Notes: generated by a model not told the origin, from the sequence alone. A stretch of 64,000 bases of DNA from Paenibacillus sp. FJAT-26967 (GCF_001541095.1 NZ_LMXH01000005.1:62001-126000), one strand, 5' to 3'. Counted from the stretch's first letter, positions 8,858 to 17,863 are shown. A program made the numbers and translations.

Positions 8858-8908
8858 TTGACGAAAAGAACAAATCCAAGTATAGTGTCAATATACCCAT
8901 ACGGGTAT
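8858..8908 (+). promoter_or_regulatory. Promoter and CstR-type operator of the yrkF sulfur operon
   Basis: TTGACG (8858-8863), a 17-base spacer and TATAGT (8881-8886) form the promoter. Six bases later the inverted repeat ATACCCATACGGGTAT (8893-8908) matches the CsoR/CstR operator pattern ATACCC-N4-GGGTAT. Its place over the transcription start fits repression relieved by persulfide. The same layout occurs upstream of cstR at 20303-20353. Confidence 0.8.
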
Positions 8909-9083
8909 CAGTATTAAAGAAAACAAGGTTTATGAAATCTGAAGCCTTGGCACGTGAATGAAGCAGGAAGAAAGAATGGATACTAAACAGACGCAGCTTG
9001 TGCTAAGAGGGCGTGAATGTCCTCGATGCGAAAAGTCCGGTCGGAATAGTAGAGCAAACTACCTACAAGGAGGCACCCATATT

Positions 9084-9656
9084 ATGTCATCCATTAAAGC
9101 GGACCAAGTCGTAGATGCAAGAGGACTGGCATGTCCGATGCCGATTGTCAGAACGAAGAAGTCTATCGAACAGCTGCAGTCCGGACAAGTGCTGGAAGTG
9201 CAGGCGACGGACAAAGGCTCCCTCGCGGATATTAAGAGCTGGGCCAAGACCACCGGCCACCAGTATCTCGGTTCTAATCAGGAAGGGGATGTATTTCACC
9301 ATTTCATCCGTAAATCCGACCCTTCCGAAGTAAAAGAAGAACACAAGTTTCCGCACACCATATCCAATGAGCAGCTGCAGCAGAAACTTCAGGATAACCC
9401 GCAAATCCGGGTGTTGGACGTTCGCGAGCCGGCTGAATATGCATTCGGCCGTATCCCTGGCGCGATTTCGATTCCCTTCGGAGAGCTGGAGCAAAGACTG
9501 GGCGAGCTTAACCCGGAGGAGGAACTGCACGTAGTTTGCCGGACAGGCAGACGAAGTGATATGGCTGCCCAGCTTTTGACGGAGAAAGGATTTAAACAGA
9601 TCCGGAATGTAGTGCCGGGCATGTCGGAGTGGAATGGCTCCCAAGAGCAGAATTAA
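9084..9656 (+). CDS. yrkF: TusA-rhodanese fusion sulfurtransferase (YrkF-like)
   Basis: This 190-residue two-domain protein carries persulfide sulfur between partners. Residues 5-75 form a TusA-like domain with the C-P-M-P motif (Cys17). Residues 95-185 form a rhodanese domain with the active-site loop C-R-T-G-R-R at Cys152. Order and length match Bacillus subtilis YrkF, and the two domains correspond to two of the three in staphylococcal CstA. The ATG at 9084 has AAGGAGG at 9067-9073. The frame is open further upstream to 8958, but that part lacks a ribosome site and is taken as leader. It is the first gene after the CstR operator. Confidence 0.88.
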   Translation: MSSIKADQVVDARGLACPMPIVRTKKSIEQLQSGQVLEVQATDKGSLADIKSWAKTTGHQYLGSNQEGDVFHHFIRKSDPSEVKEEHKFPHTISNEQLQQKLQDNPQIRVLDVREPAEYAFGRIPGAISIPFGELEQRLGELNPEEELHVVCRTGRRSDMAAQLLTEKGFKQIRNVVPGMSEWNGSQEQN

Positions 9657-9701
9657 ATGAACGTAACTTATTATATTTGAATCCCAGGAGGGCTTACGAT
9701 T

Positions 9702-10097
9702 ATGACTAACAAAGTAGCGATTATCGCATCCAACGGCGGATTATTTGACGCTTATAAAGTATTTAATATCGCCACGGCAGCCGCGGCAACTGATGCTCAG
9801 GTTGCTATCTTCTTTACCTTCGAAGGGCTTAACCTGATTCACAAGGACATGCACAAGCAGCTGCCGCTTCCGGCAGGCAAAGAGCAGATGGCTGAAGGTT
9901 TCAAGAATGCCAACGTACCCGCAATCGAGCAGCTGCTGGAAATGGCTCAGGAAATGGGCGTCCGTATTATCGCCTGCCAGATGACAATGGACGTAATCGG
10001 ACTTAAAGAAGAAGATTTCGTGCCGGGTATTGAAGTCGGCGGCGCGGCAACCTTCCTGGATTTTGCCTTTGACGCGAATGTAACTCTCACATTTTAA
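9702..10097 (+). CDS. DsrE/DsrF-like sulfur-relay protein
   Basis: A 131-residue DsrE-family protein. The N-terminal VAIIASNGGLFDAYKVFN fold, the FFTFEGLNLI strand and the ACQMTMDVIG segment (with the family's sulfur-accepting Cys) are all visible. DsrE-like proteins accept or pass persulfide sulfur, here probably with the TusA and rhodanese partners on either side. It may supply the DsrE function that is fused within CstA in staphylococci. CAGGAGGG sits 45 bases after the yrkF stop. A second, longer DsrE-like gene (yrkE) closes the cluster. Confidence 0.82.
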   Translation: MTNKVAIIASNGGLFDAYKVFNIATAAAATDAQVAIFFTFEGLNLIHKDMHKQLPLPAGKEQMAEGFKNANVPAIEQLLEMAQEMGVRIIACQMTMDVIGLKEEDFVPGIEVGGAATFLDFAFDANVTLTF

Positions 10098-10181
10098 GGA
10101 AAGTTAACTGCTTGAATCATTAACGGTGCAACAGCAGCAGGCGAACAAACACAACTATGGAACAAAGGGAGGAAATATGAA

Positions 10182-11327
10182 ATGAGTACAGTGGAAATCC
10201 GGGGAATGACAGCAGCTGAAGTAACCCGCAAAGTGCTTCGTGACGAGCCTCTTTTTATACTAGATGTACGTAATGAGGATGATTTTAACGATTGGAAGAT
10301 TGAAGGCAACCGGGTGGAGGTTATTAACGTCCCTTACTTCGAGCTTCTTGACGGCGTGGACCACGTACTGGACAAGATTCCGGCTGACGGGGAAGTGCTG
10401 GTCGTCTGTGCCAAGGAAGGCTCCTCCAAGTTCGTCGCAGAACAGCTGGCAGAGAACGGCCGTACGAATGTAGCTTATCTTCTGGGAGGAATGAAATCCT
10501 GGAGTGAGCATCTGGAGCCGGTTAAGGCTGGCGACCTGAAGGACGGGGGCTCGATCTACCAGTTCGTACGTATCGGTAAAGGCTGTTTGTCGTATATGGT
10601 AATCTCCGGCGGAGAAGCGGCTGTAATTGACGCGGTACGCACCACGGATGTATTCGCGGATTTTGCGAAGGAGCGCGGCGCCGTCATTAAGCACACGCTG
10701 GATACGCATCTGCATGCGGACCATATTTCCGGCGGCCGTAAATTAGCGGAGCAGACGGGCGCAACCTACTGGCTTCCTCCCAAAGACGCCGATGAAGTGG
10801 TCTTCAGCTATGAGAAGCTGGAGGAAGGGGCGGATATTACGGTAGGCAGCACGAGAATCGGCATAGAGCCGATCTATTCTCCGGGCCATACGATCGGAAG
10901 CACATCGTTTATTGTCGATGACCAGTATCTGCTGACAGGCGATATTCTATTCGTGGCTTCGATCGGGCGGCCGGACTTGGCAGGTAAAGCGGAGGACTGG
11001 GTCGCGGACCTGCGGACCACGCTGTATGACCGCTACAAGCGGTTGTCAGACGAACTGCTCGTTCTCCCGGCTCACTTCGGTAAGTTCACAGAGCTGGGCG
11101 AGGGCGGCCTGGTGTCCGCCCGTCTCGGAGACCTGTTCAAGGATAATCCGGGCCTCAATATTCAGAATGAAGCGGAGTTCAGAAGCACGGTATCCGAGAA
11201 CCTGCCGCCTCAGCCGAACGCTTATCAGGAAATCAGACAGACGAACATGGGCAAAATTACGCCCGACGAAGAAGAGCAGCGCGAGATGGAGATAGGTCCG
11301 AACCGCTGCGCTGTTCATGACAATTAA
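10182..11327 (+). CDS. yrkH: Rhodanese-MBL persulfide dioxygenase (YrkH/CstB-like)
   Basis: This 381-residue protein oxidises low-molecular-weight persulfides to sulfite, the detoxifying step of the pathway. Residues 8-115 are a rhodanese domain with the loop C-A-K-E-G-S at Cys76. Residues 120-350 are a metallo-beta-lactamase fold with H-L-H-A-D-H (His176, His178, Asp180, His181), a later G-H-T-I-G-S and L-T-G-D, as in ETHE1-type dioxygenases with mononuclear iron. CstB has the rhodanese part at the C-terminus; here it is N-terminal, as in B. subtilis YrkH. GGGAGG precedes the ATG at 10182; an ATG five bases earlier meets a stop after two codons. Confidence 0.87.
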   Translation: MSTVEIRGMTAAEVTRKVLRDEPLFILDVRNEDDFNDWKIEGNRVEVINVPYFELLDGVDHVLDKIPADGEVLVVCAKEGSSKFVAEQLAENGRTNVAYLLGGMKSWSEHLEPVKAGDLKDGGSIYQFVRIGKGCLSYMVISGGEAAVIDAVRTTDVFADFAKERGAVIKHTLDTHLHADHISGGRKLAEQTGATYWLPPKDADEVVFSYEKLEEGADITVGSTRIGIEPIYSPGHTIGSTSFIVDDQYLLTGDILFVASIGRPDLAGKAEDWVADLRTTLYDRYKRLSDELLVLPAHFGKFTELGEGGLVSARLGDLFKDNPGLNIQNEAEFRSTVSENLPPQPNAYQEIRQTNMGKITPDEEEQREMEIGPNRCAVHDN

Positions 11328-11341
11328 GGAGGAATACACAC

Positions 11342-11569
11342 ATGGAATCCAACATTACAGTAGACACCAAAGGCATGGCTTGTCCGATGCCGATCGTTAA
11401 AGCGAAGAAAGCTCTCGATACGCTGGAGAGCGGTCAGGTTATGCAGGTCATCTCGACCGATAAAGGCTCACTGAACGACTTTCAGGCCTGGGTGAAGCAG
11501 ACGAAGCACGAGCTTGTGAAGCATGAGGAAGACAATGGGGTGTACACGTTTTATGTGAAAAAAATATAA
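11342..11569 (+). CDS. yrkI: TusA-like sulfur carrier (YrkI)
   Basis: A 75-residue stand-alone TusA domain, the usual length. The C-P-M-P-I-V motif with the persulfide-carrying Cys lies at residues 14-19, followed by DKGSLNDFQAWVK. It is 14 bases after yrkH with its own AAGGAGG, so it belongs to the same transcript. It closely resembles the TusA half of the yrkF product, suggesting duplication. It probably delivers sulfane sulfur to the dioxygenase or DsrE partners. Confidence 0.88.
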   Translation: MESNITVDTKGMACPMPIVKAKKALDTLESGQVMQVISTDKGSLNDFQAWVKQTKHELVKHEEDNGVYTFYVKKI

Positions 11570-11646
11570 GGGAGTGAAGCGGACCCGTTCTGGTGTTCGC
11601 TTCCCTTTTGTGGGGCTTCGAAGGAGGTCGTGGAGGATATTAACGG

Positions 11647-11691
11647 TTGAATTAAAAAAAATTTTAACCTAAAATATACGTATACGGGTAT
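11647..11691 (+). promoter_or_regulatory. Second promoter with a degenerate CstR-type operator, upstream of yrkE
   Basis: TTGAAT (11647-11652), a 17-base spacer and TAAAAT (11670-11675) are followed at once by ATACGTATACGGGTAT (11676-11691). The right half-site GGGTAT is intact, the left one is altered. It lies in a 155-base gap between yrkI and yrkE and could allow separate control of yrkE. Confidence 0.55.
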
Positions 11692-11724
11692 ATGTAAAAT
11701 ACAAACAGCAAAGAGGTGCGATTA

Positions 11725-12213
11725 ATGGAGATGGAGAATCAGAAGGAACGAACGACGATTGTACTTTTCAGCGGTGAACTGGACAAAGCCATTGCCGCTT
11801 TTATCATAGCTAACGGCGCAGCCGCTTATGACCACGAGGTCACGATTTTCTTCACATTCTGGGGCCTCAACACGCTCCGCAAGGACGAAGCCGTGAACGT
11901 GAAGAAAGGCTTTCTCGAGAAAGCCTTCGGCTGGATGATGCCGCGCGGCCCCGAGAAGCTCGGGCTGTCCAAAATGAATTTTGCCGGCATGGGTCCGCAA
12001 ATGATCAAACACGTCATGAAGAAGCACAATGCACTGTCCTTGCCGCAGCTGATTGAGCTTGCGCAGGAGCAGGGAGTCAAGCTCGTTGCCTGCACGATGA
12101 CAATGGACCTGCTGGGCTTGCAGAAGGAAGAGTTGATTGACGATATCGAATACGCCGGTGTAGCCGCTTATCTGGGTGACGCCAACGAGGCGAAAGTGAA
12201 CTTGTTTATTTAA
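11725..12213 (+). CDS. yrkE: DsrE/DsrF/DrsH-like protein (YrkE)
   Basis: A 162-residue DsrE-family protein that matches the B. subtilis YrkE pattern along its length: TTIVLFSGELDKA at the start, a central MMPRGPEKLGLSKMNFAGMG segment, then KLVACTMTMDLLGL with the conserved Cys. The middle insertion of about 30 residues separates it from the shorter DsrE protein at 9702. Its role in sulfur transfer is inferred from family and neighbours. The ATG at 11725 has AGAGGTG six bases upstream; an in-frame GTG at 11716 overlaps that site. Confidence 0.85.
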   Translation: MEMENQKERTTIVLFSGELDKAIAAFIIANGAAAYDHEVTIFFTFWGLNTLRKDEAVNVKKGFLEKAFGWMMPRGPEKLGLSKMNFAGMGPQMIKHVMKKHNALSLPQLIELAQEQGVKLVACTMTMDLLGLQKEELIDDIEYAGVAAYLGDANEAKVNLFI

Positions 12214-12439
12214 TTTCATACACGGGAAATAGAAAAGCAGGGAGGTTCTCCTCCTTGCTTTTTCTTCGTCTGAATGAACGGTACCGAGGAAGGAAGCGGC
12301 AGCCTTTTGGTTTAGGATATGCACGGATTAGAAAGTTAATTCTTCACGTTTGTCAGGTCTCTTTTGCATGATCTGATATACTAGAAGGCAGAAGATGACT
12401 CCCTCATTTTACGAAAAGAACTTGAAGGGTGTGAGCAGA

Positions 12440-12814
12440 ATGTTTCGATGGATCGATAAACATTACGAGAAATTGACATGGATGATTCTTCTGGCGGGCG
12501 CTATTCTTTTCTTCACGGCCCGTGCCTATATCGGATTTAGTGTTACCGCTTACCTGATCGTCAGTATCGTTAAGGAGCGGAAGGCCATACGTACACGGAT
12601 CAAGGGGACCTCTGCGCGAGGCAAGCTTTATTATCTGATTGGCTTTATGCTATTAATAGGCCTTATTATGCTTTGTTTCAAAGCCGTTGCCCTACTGAAT
12701 CTTCCCGTATGGCTGCTCTATATCACGATATTTATCCTATTGAATGCAGCCTCCATAGGGTATTTGACCGTTATGAGAAAATGGACTTTACGAGATAGGG
12801 AAAGGGAGGACTGA
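12440..12814 (+). CDS. Hypothetical four-helix membrane protein
   Basis: A 124-residue protein with hydrophobic segments near residues 12-30, 32-46, 68-90 and 92-112, and a basic cytoplasmic loop (KERKAIRTRIKG) between the second and third. The family is not recognised. The start is uncertain: the ATG at 12440 follows AAGGGTG, while an in-frame ATG at 12395 follows AGAAGG but lies within a few bases of a possible -10 element (TATACT, 12378-12383). It is probably monocistronic, with a terminator 40 bases after the stop. Confidence 0.6.
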   Translation: MFRWIDKHYEKLTWMILLAGAILFFTARAYIGFSVTAYLIVSIVKERKAIRTRIKGTSARGKLYYLIGFMLLIGLIMLCFKAVALLNLPVWLLYITIFILLNAASIGYLTVMRKWTLRDRERED

Positions 12815-12853
12815 GCTTGCAGCTAGACCAACTTCTGCACAGACCAACCAAAG

Positions 12854-12893
12854 AAAACCGGGCACTTCTGATGAAGAAGATTGTCTGGTTTTT
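12854..12893 (+). terminator. Terminator after the four-helix membrane protein gene
   Basis: AAAACC...CTTCT pairs with AGAAG...TCTGGTTTT through a long stem with small bulges, then TTTTC. It lies inside a 60-codon open frame (12817-12999) that is not believed to be a gene. Confidence 0.6.
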
Positions 12894-13189
12894 CGTTGTT
12901 TGGCAGAGAGCCAAGTATAAGGTGGTTACAAACTTCTGTTACTTACTTGTGGCGACCTTCTCACTTCGTGTGTATCAGACTTTCTCTAATGCTAATTGAG
13001 AATCGTATCTGGTCATGAAGCTTCATTATGAAGCATGTAGTACAACCCGATAATCATTATAATCTGCATAATTTTGTTTGTATGTGAAATATAAACCCAT
13101 GGTTTGTCCTTATAATCCCGTATAAACAGCTGATTTTTTCGATATTTGTTCAAATGTATAAATATACAATTAAAAAACGCTTTATAAGA

Positions 13190-13217
13190 TTGACAGATGA
13201 GGGGGAGGTGCTATAAT
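13190..13217 (+). promoter_or_regulatory. Sigma-A promoter of yclNOPQ
   Basis: TTGACA (13190-13195), a 16-base spacer and TATAAT (13212-13217) lie about 100 bases before the yclN start. Confidence 0.75.
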
Positions 13218-13235
13218 ACTTTAAGTAAGCCTAAT

Positions 13236-13254
13236 TGATAATGAATCTCATTCT
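13236..13254 (+). promoter_or_regulatory. Fur box
   Basis: TGATAATGAATCTCATTCT resembles the Fur consensus built from GATAAT/ATTATC halves. It begins 19 bases past the -10 element, a position where iron-loaded Fur would block transcription of the siderophore importer. Confidence 0.65.
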
Positions 13255-13319
13255 TAATGAGAAAGTTTCTGTTAACGAACTATTCATTCAACATTACTAC
13301 GCCGCCCAAAGGAACTGTT

Positions 13320-14267
13320 ATGAAAAAGAGATATCTCGTCATTGCGCTCATCGTCTTTTCATTTATCTCACTGTTTATCGGGGTTAAGAGCATAAGCCCT
13401 TTGGATCTGTTTAATCTGAGTGATGATAAAGTACAAATTATGCTCGTCAGCAGGCTGCCACGATTAATAGCGATTCTGATCGCGGGAATCTCAATGAGTG
13501 TGGTCGGTCTGATTATGCAGCAGCTAAGCCGCAACAAGTTTGTGTCACCGACAACGGCCGGAACCATGGATTCCGCGAGGTTCGGTATTCTCGTTGCAAT
13601 GATGCTGTTCGGATCCGCGACTCCGCTTCAGAAAATGCTTGTGGCTTTTGCTTTCGCCCTCCTCGGTACCTTCATCTTTATGAAGATTCTAGACCGGGTG
13701 AAATACAAAGATACGATTTTCATTCCTTTGGTTGGATTGATGTTCGGTAATATCGTTAGTTCCATCACAACCTTTTTTGCTTACAAGAATGGTCTTATCC
13801 AGAACATGTCCGCATGGCTGCAGGGTGATTTCTCGATGATCATGAAAGGTCGCTATGAGCTGCTCTATGTAAGCATACCGATCCTGATCATTGCTTACTT
13901 CTATGCGAACCGCTTCACCATTGCAGGAATGGGGGCAGAGTTCTCAACGAATCTCGGTCTCAAATACAAACAGGTCGTCAACATCGGCCTGATTATCGTA
14001 GCGCTTGTGTCTTCCGTAGTTCTGCTGACTGTCGGTATGCTGCCCTTCCTGGGTCTGATCATTCCGAATATCGTTACCTTATACACGGGCGACAACCTGA
14101 AGAAAAGCCTTCCTCATACAGCTTTGCTGGGCGCCATCTTCGTTCTGTTCTGCGACATCTTGGGCAGGATTATTATCTTCCCGTATGAGATTTCCATCGG
14201 ACTGACCGTCGGCGTTATCGGAAGTGGAATTTTTCTTTATCTGCTTATGAGGAGAAAGGCATTATGA
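13320..14267 (+). CDS. yclN: Siderophore ABC transporter permease (YclN-like)
   Basis: A 315-residue FecCD-family permease with about nine membrane helices. The RLPRLIAILIAGISMSVVG segment and the GLIMQQLSRNKFVSPTTAGT stretch are typical, and the whole protein follows B. subtilis YclN, a petrobactin importer subunit. It pairs with YclO to form the channel. The ATG at 13320 is chosen because AAAGGAA precedes it and the protein then starts where YclN does; an upstream ATG at 13257 overlaps the Fur region. It overlaps yclO by four bases (ATGA). Iron control through Fur is inferred from the box upstream. Confidence 0.87.
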   Translation: MKKRYLVIALIVFSFISLFIGVKSISPLDLFNLSDDKVQIMLVSRLPRLIAILIAGISMSVVGLIMQQLSRNKFVSPTTAGTMDSARFGILVAMMLFGSATPLQKMLVAFAFALLGTFIFMKILDRVKYKDTIFIPLVGLMFGNIVSSITTFFAYKNGLIQNMSAWLQGDFSMIMKGRYELLYVSIPILIIAYFYANRFTIAGMGAEFSTNLGLKYKQVVNIGLIIVALVSSVVLLTVGMLPFLGLIIPNIVTLYTGDNLKKSLPHTALLGAIFVLFCDILGRIIIFPYEISIGLTVGVIGSGIFLYLLMRRKAL

Positions 14268-15217
14268 ACGCAAAAGTACAACTGAAAATCAGCATCTTAG
14301 CCATCATCGCGCTCGTCCTCATTGCCATCTTTATGACGATTGATGCAGCGGGCAACTGGGACTATATACTGCGGACTAGACCCAAGAAGATTCTCGCCAT
14401 TATTCTGACGGGCGGAGCGATCGCCTTCTCGACGATGGTCTTCCAGACGATTACGAATAACCGGATTCTGACGCCGAGCATTATCGGACTGGATTCCTTG
14501 TATATGCTGTTCCAGACAGCCATCGTCTTCCTGGGCGGCTCAGCCAGCTTCCTGCTTAACAAGAACGTCAACTTCCTTCTTTCCATTGCGCTCATGGTCA
14601 TGTTCACCGGGGTGCTGTACAAACTGCTTTTCAAAAGAGAAGGCAACAATCTTTACTTCCTCCTGCTGGTCGGGTTAATCTTCGGGACGTTCTTCCAGAG
14701 TATTTCTTCGTTCATGCAGGTACTGATTGATCCGAACGAGTTCTTGCGGGTACAGGACAAAATGTTCGCCAGCTTCAATAACGTGAACACGGATTTGCTG
14801 ATCATCTCGATTATCCTGCTGGCGCTGGTCATTGCGTACTTCGCCCGGTTTACCAAATATCTGGATGTGCTGGCGCTGGGCAGGGAGCATGCCGTGAACC
14901 TGGGGATCGATTACGATTATGTGGTCAAAAGGCTGCTGGTCGTGGTCGCGATTCTAATCTCGATTGCCACCGCGCTCGTCGGTCCGATTACGTTCCTGGG
15001 GCTCCTGGTTGCGAACGTGGTTCATGAATTCCTGAGAACCTACCGGCACAAGGATCTTATTACGGGTTCCATCCTGATCAGCATCATTGCTTTAGTAGGA
15101 GGTCTGCTGATTGTAGAACGGGTATTCACCTTCTCAACAACTTTGAGCGTGATTATCAACTTCATTGGCGGTGTCTACTTTATCTATCTTCTATTAAAGG
15201 AGAAAAAATCGTGGTAG
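14264..15217 (+). CDS. yclO: Siderophore ABC transporter permease (YclO-like)
   Basis: The second FecCD-type permease, 317 residues. It has the family pattern of a TMITNNRILTPSIIGLD-like loop after the second helix and a VGPITFLGLLVANVVHE segment in the C-terminal half. With YclN it forms the membrane channel of a Fe(III)-siderophore importer. Its start overlaps the yclN stop by four bases and its end overlaps yclP by seven, so the three are translationally coupled. Gene order N-O-P-Q equals that of the petrobactin system of B. subtilis. Confidence 0.87.
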   Translation: MNAKVQLKISILAIIALVLIAIFMTIDAAGNWDYILRTRPKKILAIILTGGAIAFSTMVFQTITNNRILTPSIIGLDSLYMLFQTAIVFLGGSASFLLNKNVNFLLSIALMVMFTGVLYKLLFKREGNNLYFLLLVGLIFGTFFQSISSFMQVLIDPNEFLRVQDKMFASFNNVNTDLLIISIILLALVIAYFARFTKYLDVLALGREHAVNLGIDYDYVVKRLLVVVAILISIATALVGPITFLGLLVANVVHEFLRTYRHKDLITGSILISIIALVGGLLIVERVFTFSTTLSVIINFIGGVYFIYLLLKEKKSW

Positions 15218-15969
15218 AGGTCAAGAACGTATCCAAACAATACGGCGGCAAAAAAGTCGTCGACAAAGTCTCGGTCAAGATCGAGAAAGGGAAGATTACT
15301 TCTTTTATCGGACCTAACGGGGCCGGCAAAAGTACGCTGTTATCTATGGTCAGCCGCTTGATTACTAAAGATGAAGGCGAAGTCTTCATTGACGGCCAAG
15401 AAATCGGGCAGTGGAAAAGTAACGATCTGGCCAAGAAAATATCTATTCTCAAACAATCCAATCATATCAATATACGCCTTACGATCCGGGATCTGGTTAA
15501 CTTTGGGCGGTTTCCATACTCTCAGGGCAGACTTACTGCCGAAGACAACAAATTCGTCGATGAAGCGATCGCTTATATGGAGCTTCAAGAGCTGCAGGAT
15601 AAGTTCCTGGATGAACTCAGCGGCGGCCAGAGGCAAAGAGCCTATCTGGCGATGGTGCTGGCTCAGAATACGGAATATATCCTGCTCGATGAGCCTTTGA
15701 ATAACCTGGATATGAAGCATTCCGTGCAGATTATGAGGGTGCTCAGAAGGCTGGTGGAGGAGCTTGGCAAGACGATCGTCATCGTGATCCACGACATCAA
15801 CTTCGCTTCCTGCCACTCCGATTACATTGTCGCTCTGAAGGACGGCAAGGTGGTAAAGGAAGGGAAGACAGACGAGATTATTGATTCTGCCGTTTTGAAG
15901 GAAATCTACGATATGGATATCGAGATCCACAACGTGAACGGCAACAGATTCTGTCTCTATTTTAACTAG
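15211..15969 (+). CDS. yclP: Siderophore ABC transporter ATPase (YclP-like)
   Basis: A 252-residue ABC ATPase with Walker A GPNGAGKST near residue 34, signature LSGGQRQR near residue 136, Walker B YILLDEP near residue 155 and the switch His in VIVIHDIN near residue 190. It powers the YclNO channel from the cytoplasmic side. The start is GTG at 15211 after AAAGGAGA, inside the end of yclO. Siderophore importers of this set carry catecholate ligands such as petrobactin; the exact ligand is inferred by homology. Confidence 0.87.
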   Translation: MVEVKNVSKQYGGKKVVDKVSVKIEKGKITSFIGPNGAGKSTLLSMVSRLITKDEGEVFIDGQEIGQWKSNDLAKKISILKQSNHINIRLTIRDLVNFGRFPYSQGRLTAEDNKFVDEAIAYMELQELQDKFLDELSGGQRQRAYLAMVLAQNTEYILLDEPLNNLDMKHSVQIMRVLRRLVEELGKTIVIVIHDINFASCHSDYIVALKDGKVVKEGKTDEIIDSAVLKEIYDMDIEIHNVNGNRFCLYFN

Positions 15970-16022
15970 TATCTTATAATACTTAAGCCTGTCTGCAGTA
16001 CCTGAAGCTGTTATTCAAACAG

Positions 16023-16066
16023 TGGATAAACTCACACAGAGGTGCGGCTTATCCACATGTGTATAA
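16023..16066. repeat. Inverted repeat with two DnaA-box-like sequences between yclP and yclQ
   Basis: GTGGATAA (16023-16030) and TTATCCAC (16049-16056) are inverted copies that could form an RNA hairpin. The right arm is a perfect DnaA-box consensus TTATCCACA (16049-16057) and abuts TGTGTATAA (16058-16066), the reverse of a near-consensus box. Confidence 0.5.
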
Positions 16067-16094
16067 TACAAATTATTCTATAGGAGTGATTCAA

Positions 16095-17066
16095 GTGAGT
16101 AAAAGAATTTCGATGCTTTTCATGACGTTAATCCTGGCAGTCGTTACAGCGGCCTGCGGGAACAATAAAGAGGTAACTTCCGGCGCATCCAAGGATGGGG
16201 CAGCGCCAACCACATCGACCGCACCGTCCAAGGACATTACGATCAAGCACCAGCTCGGTGAGGCTACGTTCAAAACCAATCCGGCTAAAGTTGTCGTATT
16301 CGATATGGGCGTACTGGACTCCCTGGATAAACTCGGCGTACCGGTAGCGGGCGTACCGCAGGACGGGCTTCCTAAATACCTGGAGAAATACAAAGATGCT
16401 AAGTACACGAACGTAGGCAGCCTGAAAGAACCAGCCTTTGAAGTCATTAACAAATTGAAGCCGGACCTGATCATTATTTCCGGCCGTCAGCAAGAAGCTT
16501 ACAAAGAGCTGAATTCGATCGCTCCGACGATCTTCATGGGTGTAGATGCTTCCAAATATATGGATTCCTACAAAGAAAACAATAAGAACCTGGGTCTGAT
16601 CTTCGGTAAAGAAGCAGAAGTGGAGAAAGAAGTAGCGAGCGTAGAAGCCTCCATTAAGACGCTGAATGAGAAAGCAACGGCAAACGGTAAGACAGGTTTG
16701 ATTACGCTGGTGAACGGCGGTAAAATCAGTGCTTACGGTCCAGGCTCCCGTTTTGGAATTATTCATGACGTATTGGGTGTAAAACCCGTAGATCCGACGA
16801 TCAAAGTATCGACTCACGGTGATACGATCTCCAATGAATTTATTGTTGAGAAGAACCCGGATTACCTGTTCGTAGTTGACCGCGATTCCGCGATCGGCAA
16901 CGAAGGAGCCAGTAAGAAAGTGATTGAGAACGAACTGGTCAAGACAACGAAAGCTTTCAAAGAAGGCAACATTGTTTACCTGAACCCGGATTACTGGTAC
17001 CTGTCCGGCGGCGGATTGGTGTCCGTAGCTGAAATGGTGAAAGAAATCAGCAGCGCTATTAAATAA
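16095..17066 (+). CDS. yclQ: Siderophore-binding lipoprotein (YclQ-like)
   Basis: A 323-residue lipoprotein with lipobox T-A-A-C at Cys21, so it is anchored outside the membrane and delivers the ferric siderophore to YclNO. The FecB/FatB fold is visible: KVVVFDMGVLDSLDKLG, then NVGSLKEPAFEVINKLKPD, and a closing YWYLSGGG segment as in B. subtilis YclQ. The start is GTG at 16095 with TAGGAGTG upstream. It is 125 bases after yclP, and a possible hairpin in that gap may let it be made at a higher level than the membrane parts. A terminator follows. Confidence 0.88.
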   Translation: MSKRISMLFMTLILAVVTAACGNNKEVTSGASKDGAAPTTSTAPSKDITIKHQLGEATFKTNPAKVVVFDMGVLDSLDKLGVPVAGVPQDGLPKYLEKYKDAKYTNVGSLKEPAFEVINKLKPDLIIISGRQQEAYKELNSIAPTIFMGVDASKYMDSYKENNKNLGLIFGKEAEVEKEVASVEASIKTLNEKATANGKTGLITLVNGGKISAYGPGSRFGIIHDVLGVKPVDPTIKVSTHGDTISNEFIVEKNPDYLFVVDRDSAIGNEGASKKVIENELVKTTKAFKEGNIVYLNPDYWYLSGGGLVSVAEMVKEISSAIK

Positions 17067-17086
17067 GCGGAAGTACTTTTCCGGTA

Positions 17087-17114
17087 AGCTCAGCCAAAAG
17101 GTTGAGCTTTTTTG
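17087..17114 (+). terminator. Terminator of yclNOPQ
   Basis: A 9-bp stem AAGCTCAGC/GTTGAGCTT with a short A-rich loop, followed by TTTTTG. Confidence 0.85.
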
Positions 17115-17203
17115 TTTATTTGTTGGCCCAGACAGGATTTGGATAAATTCGTATAGAAGAGAAGAAATAGGAAGTACATATAAACAGGAGGATTGAATGC
17201 CAT

Positions 17204-17758
17204 ATGGATATCAATCAGGAGAAAGCGTTCCCGTCCAGCGGAAATACAGATCTTCACCCCGCTCAGCGGCAGTTTAATTATCATGAGTGGGCTAACCGGA
17301 GAGTCATCACGTCCATTCTGGAGCTTCCGGCGGAAGAACACCGCCGCCGCATACAGAGTACGTTTGCTTCCCTCTCGGAAGCGATTATCCACATGTATGC
17401 GATAGATGCCAGATGGCTTAGTGTGCTCTCAGGTGCAAGCTTTGAAGAATCCGGAGGGCTTCTGATGAAACTTACTGATGAAAGCAAAGAAATGCCATTA
17501 GAAGAGGTGTGGGCACGGTATAACGGGATTTACGAGCGTTATCACGTATTCCTTAAGGAAGCGGATCTGGATGCCTTATTTGAACTGGCCCATCCTCAGT
17601 TCGGAGTTTTCCATATAAAGCTTTCCGAAGTCATCCAGCATGTCGTTAATCACGGTACCTACCACCGTGGCAATCTTTCCTCTATGCTGCGGCAATTAGG
17701 TAATAAGAGTGTGCCGACCGATTATATGTTTTATTTGTTTGCAGAATCCCGGCAGTAA
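17204..17758 (+). CDS. DinB family protein
   Basis: This 184-residue protein belongs to the DinB/YfiT-like four-helix metalloprotein superfamily. The helix-1 motif FNYHEWANRRV, an HMYAID segment and the C-terminal VVNHGTYHRGNLSSMLRQLG with its spaced histidines give the three metal ligands usual for the family, and PTDYMFYL is the typical ending. Family members include thiol-dependent S-transferases such as BstA, but most have no known substrate. AGGAGG upstream supports the ATG at 17204. It appears monocistronic. Confidence 0.8.
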   Translation: MDINQEKAFPSSGNTDLHPAQRQFNYHEWANRRVITSILELPAEEHRRRIQSTFASLSEAIIHMYAIDARWLSVLSGASFEESGGLLMKLTDESKEMPLEEVWARYNGIYERYHVFLKEADLDALFELAHPQFGVFHIKLSEVIQHVVNHGTYHRGNLSSMLRQLGNKSVPTDYMFYLFAESRQ

Positions 17759-17863
17759 GCTCTAGCAAAGATGAGCAGCGCTTGAGATCTGTGTGAGATA
17801 GGGAGTTATTCCGTTTTCTCTCCCGTTTACGGCAACCGATCGTATCCCAAAGATGCACGCTTG

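Noticed and set aside
8958-9083. N-terminal extension of YrkF containing a C-P-R-C motif
   Set aside because: No ribosome site fits an upstream start, while AAGGAGG is ideally placed for the ATG at 9084; the TusA domain starts there.
12817-12999. 60-codon open frame with a TTG start just after a membrane protein gene
   Set aside because: A convincing terminator hairpin (12854-12893) lies inside it and the peptide has no features of a real protein.
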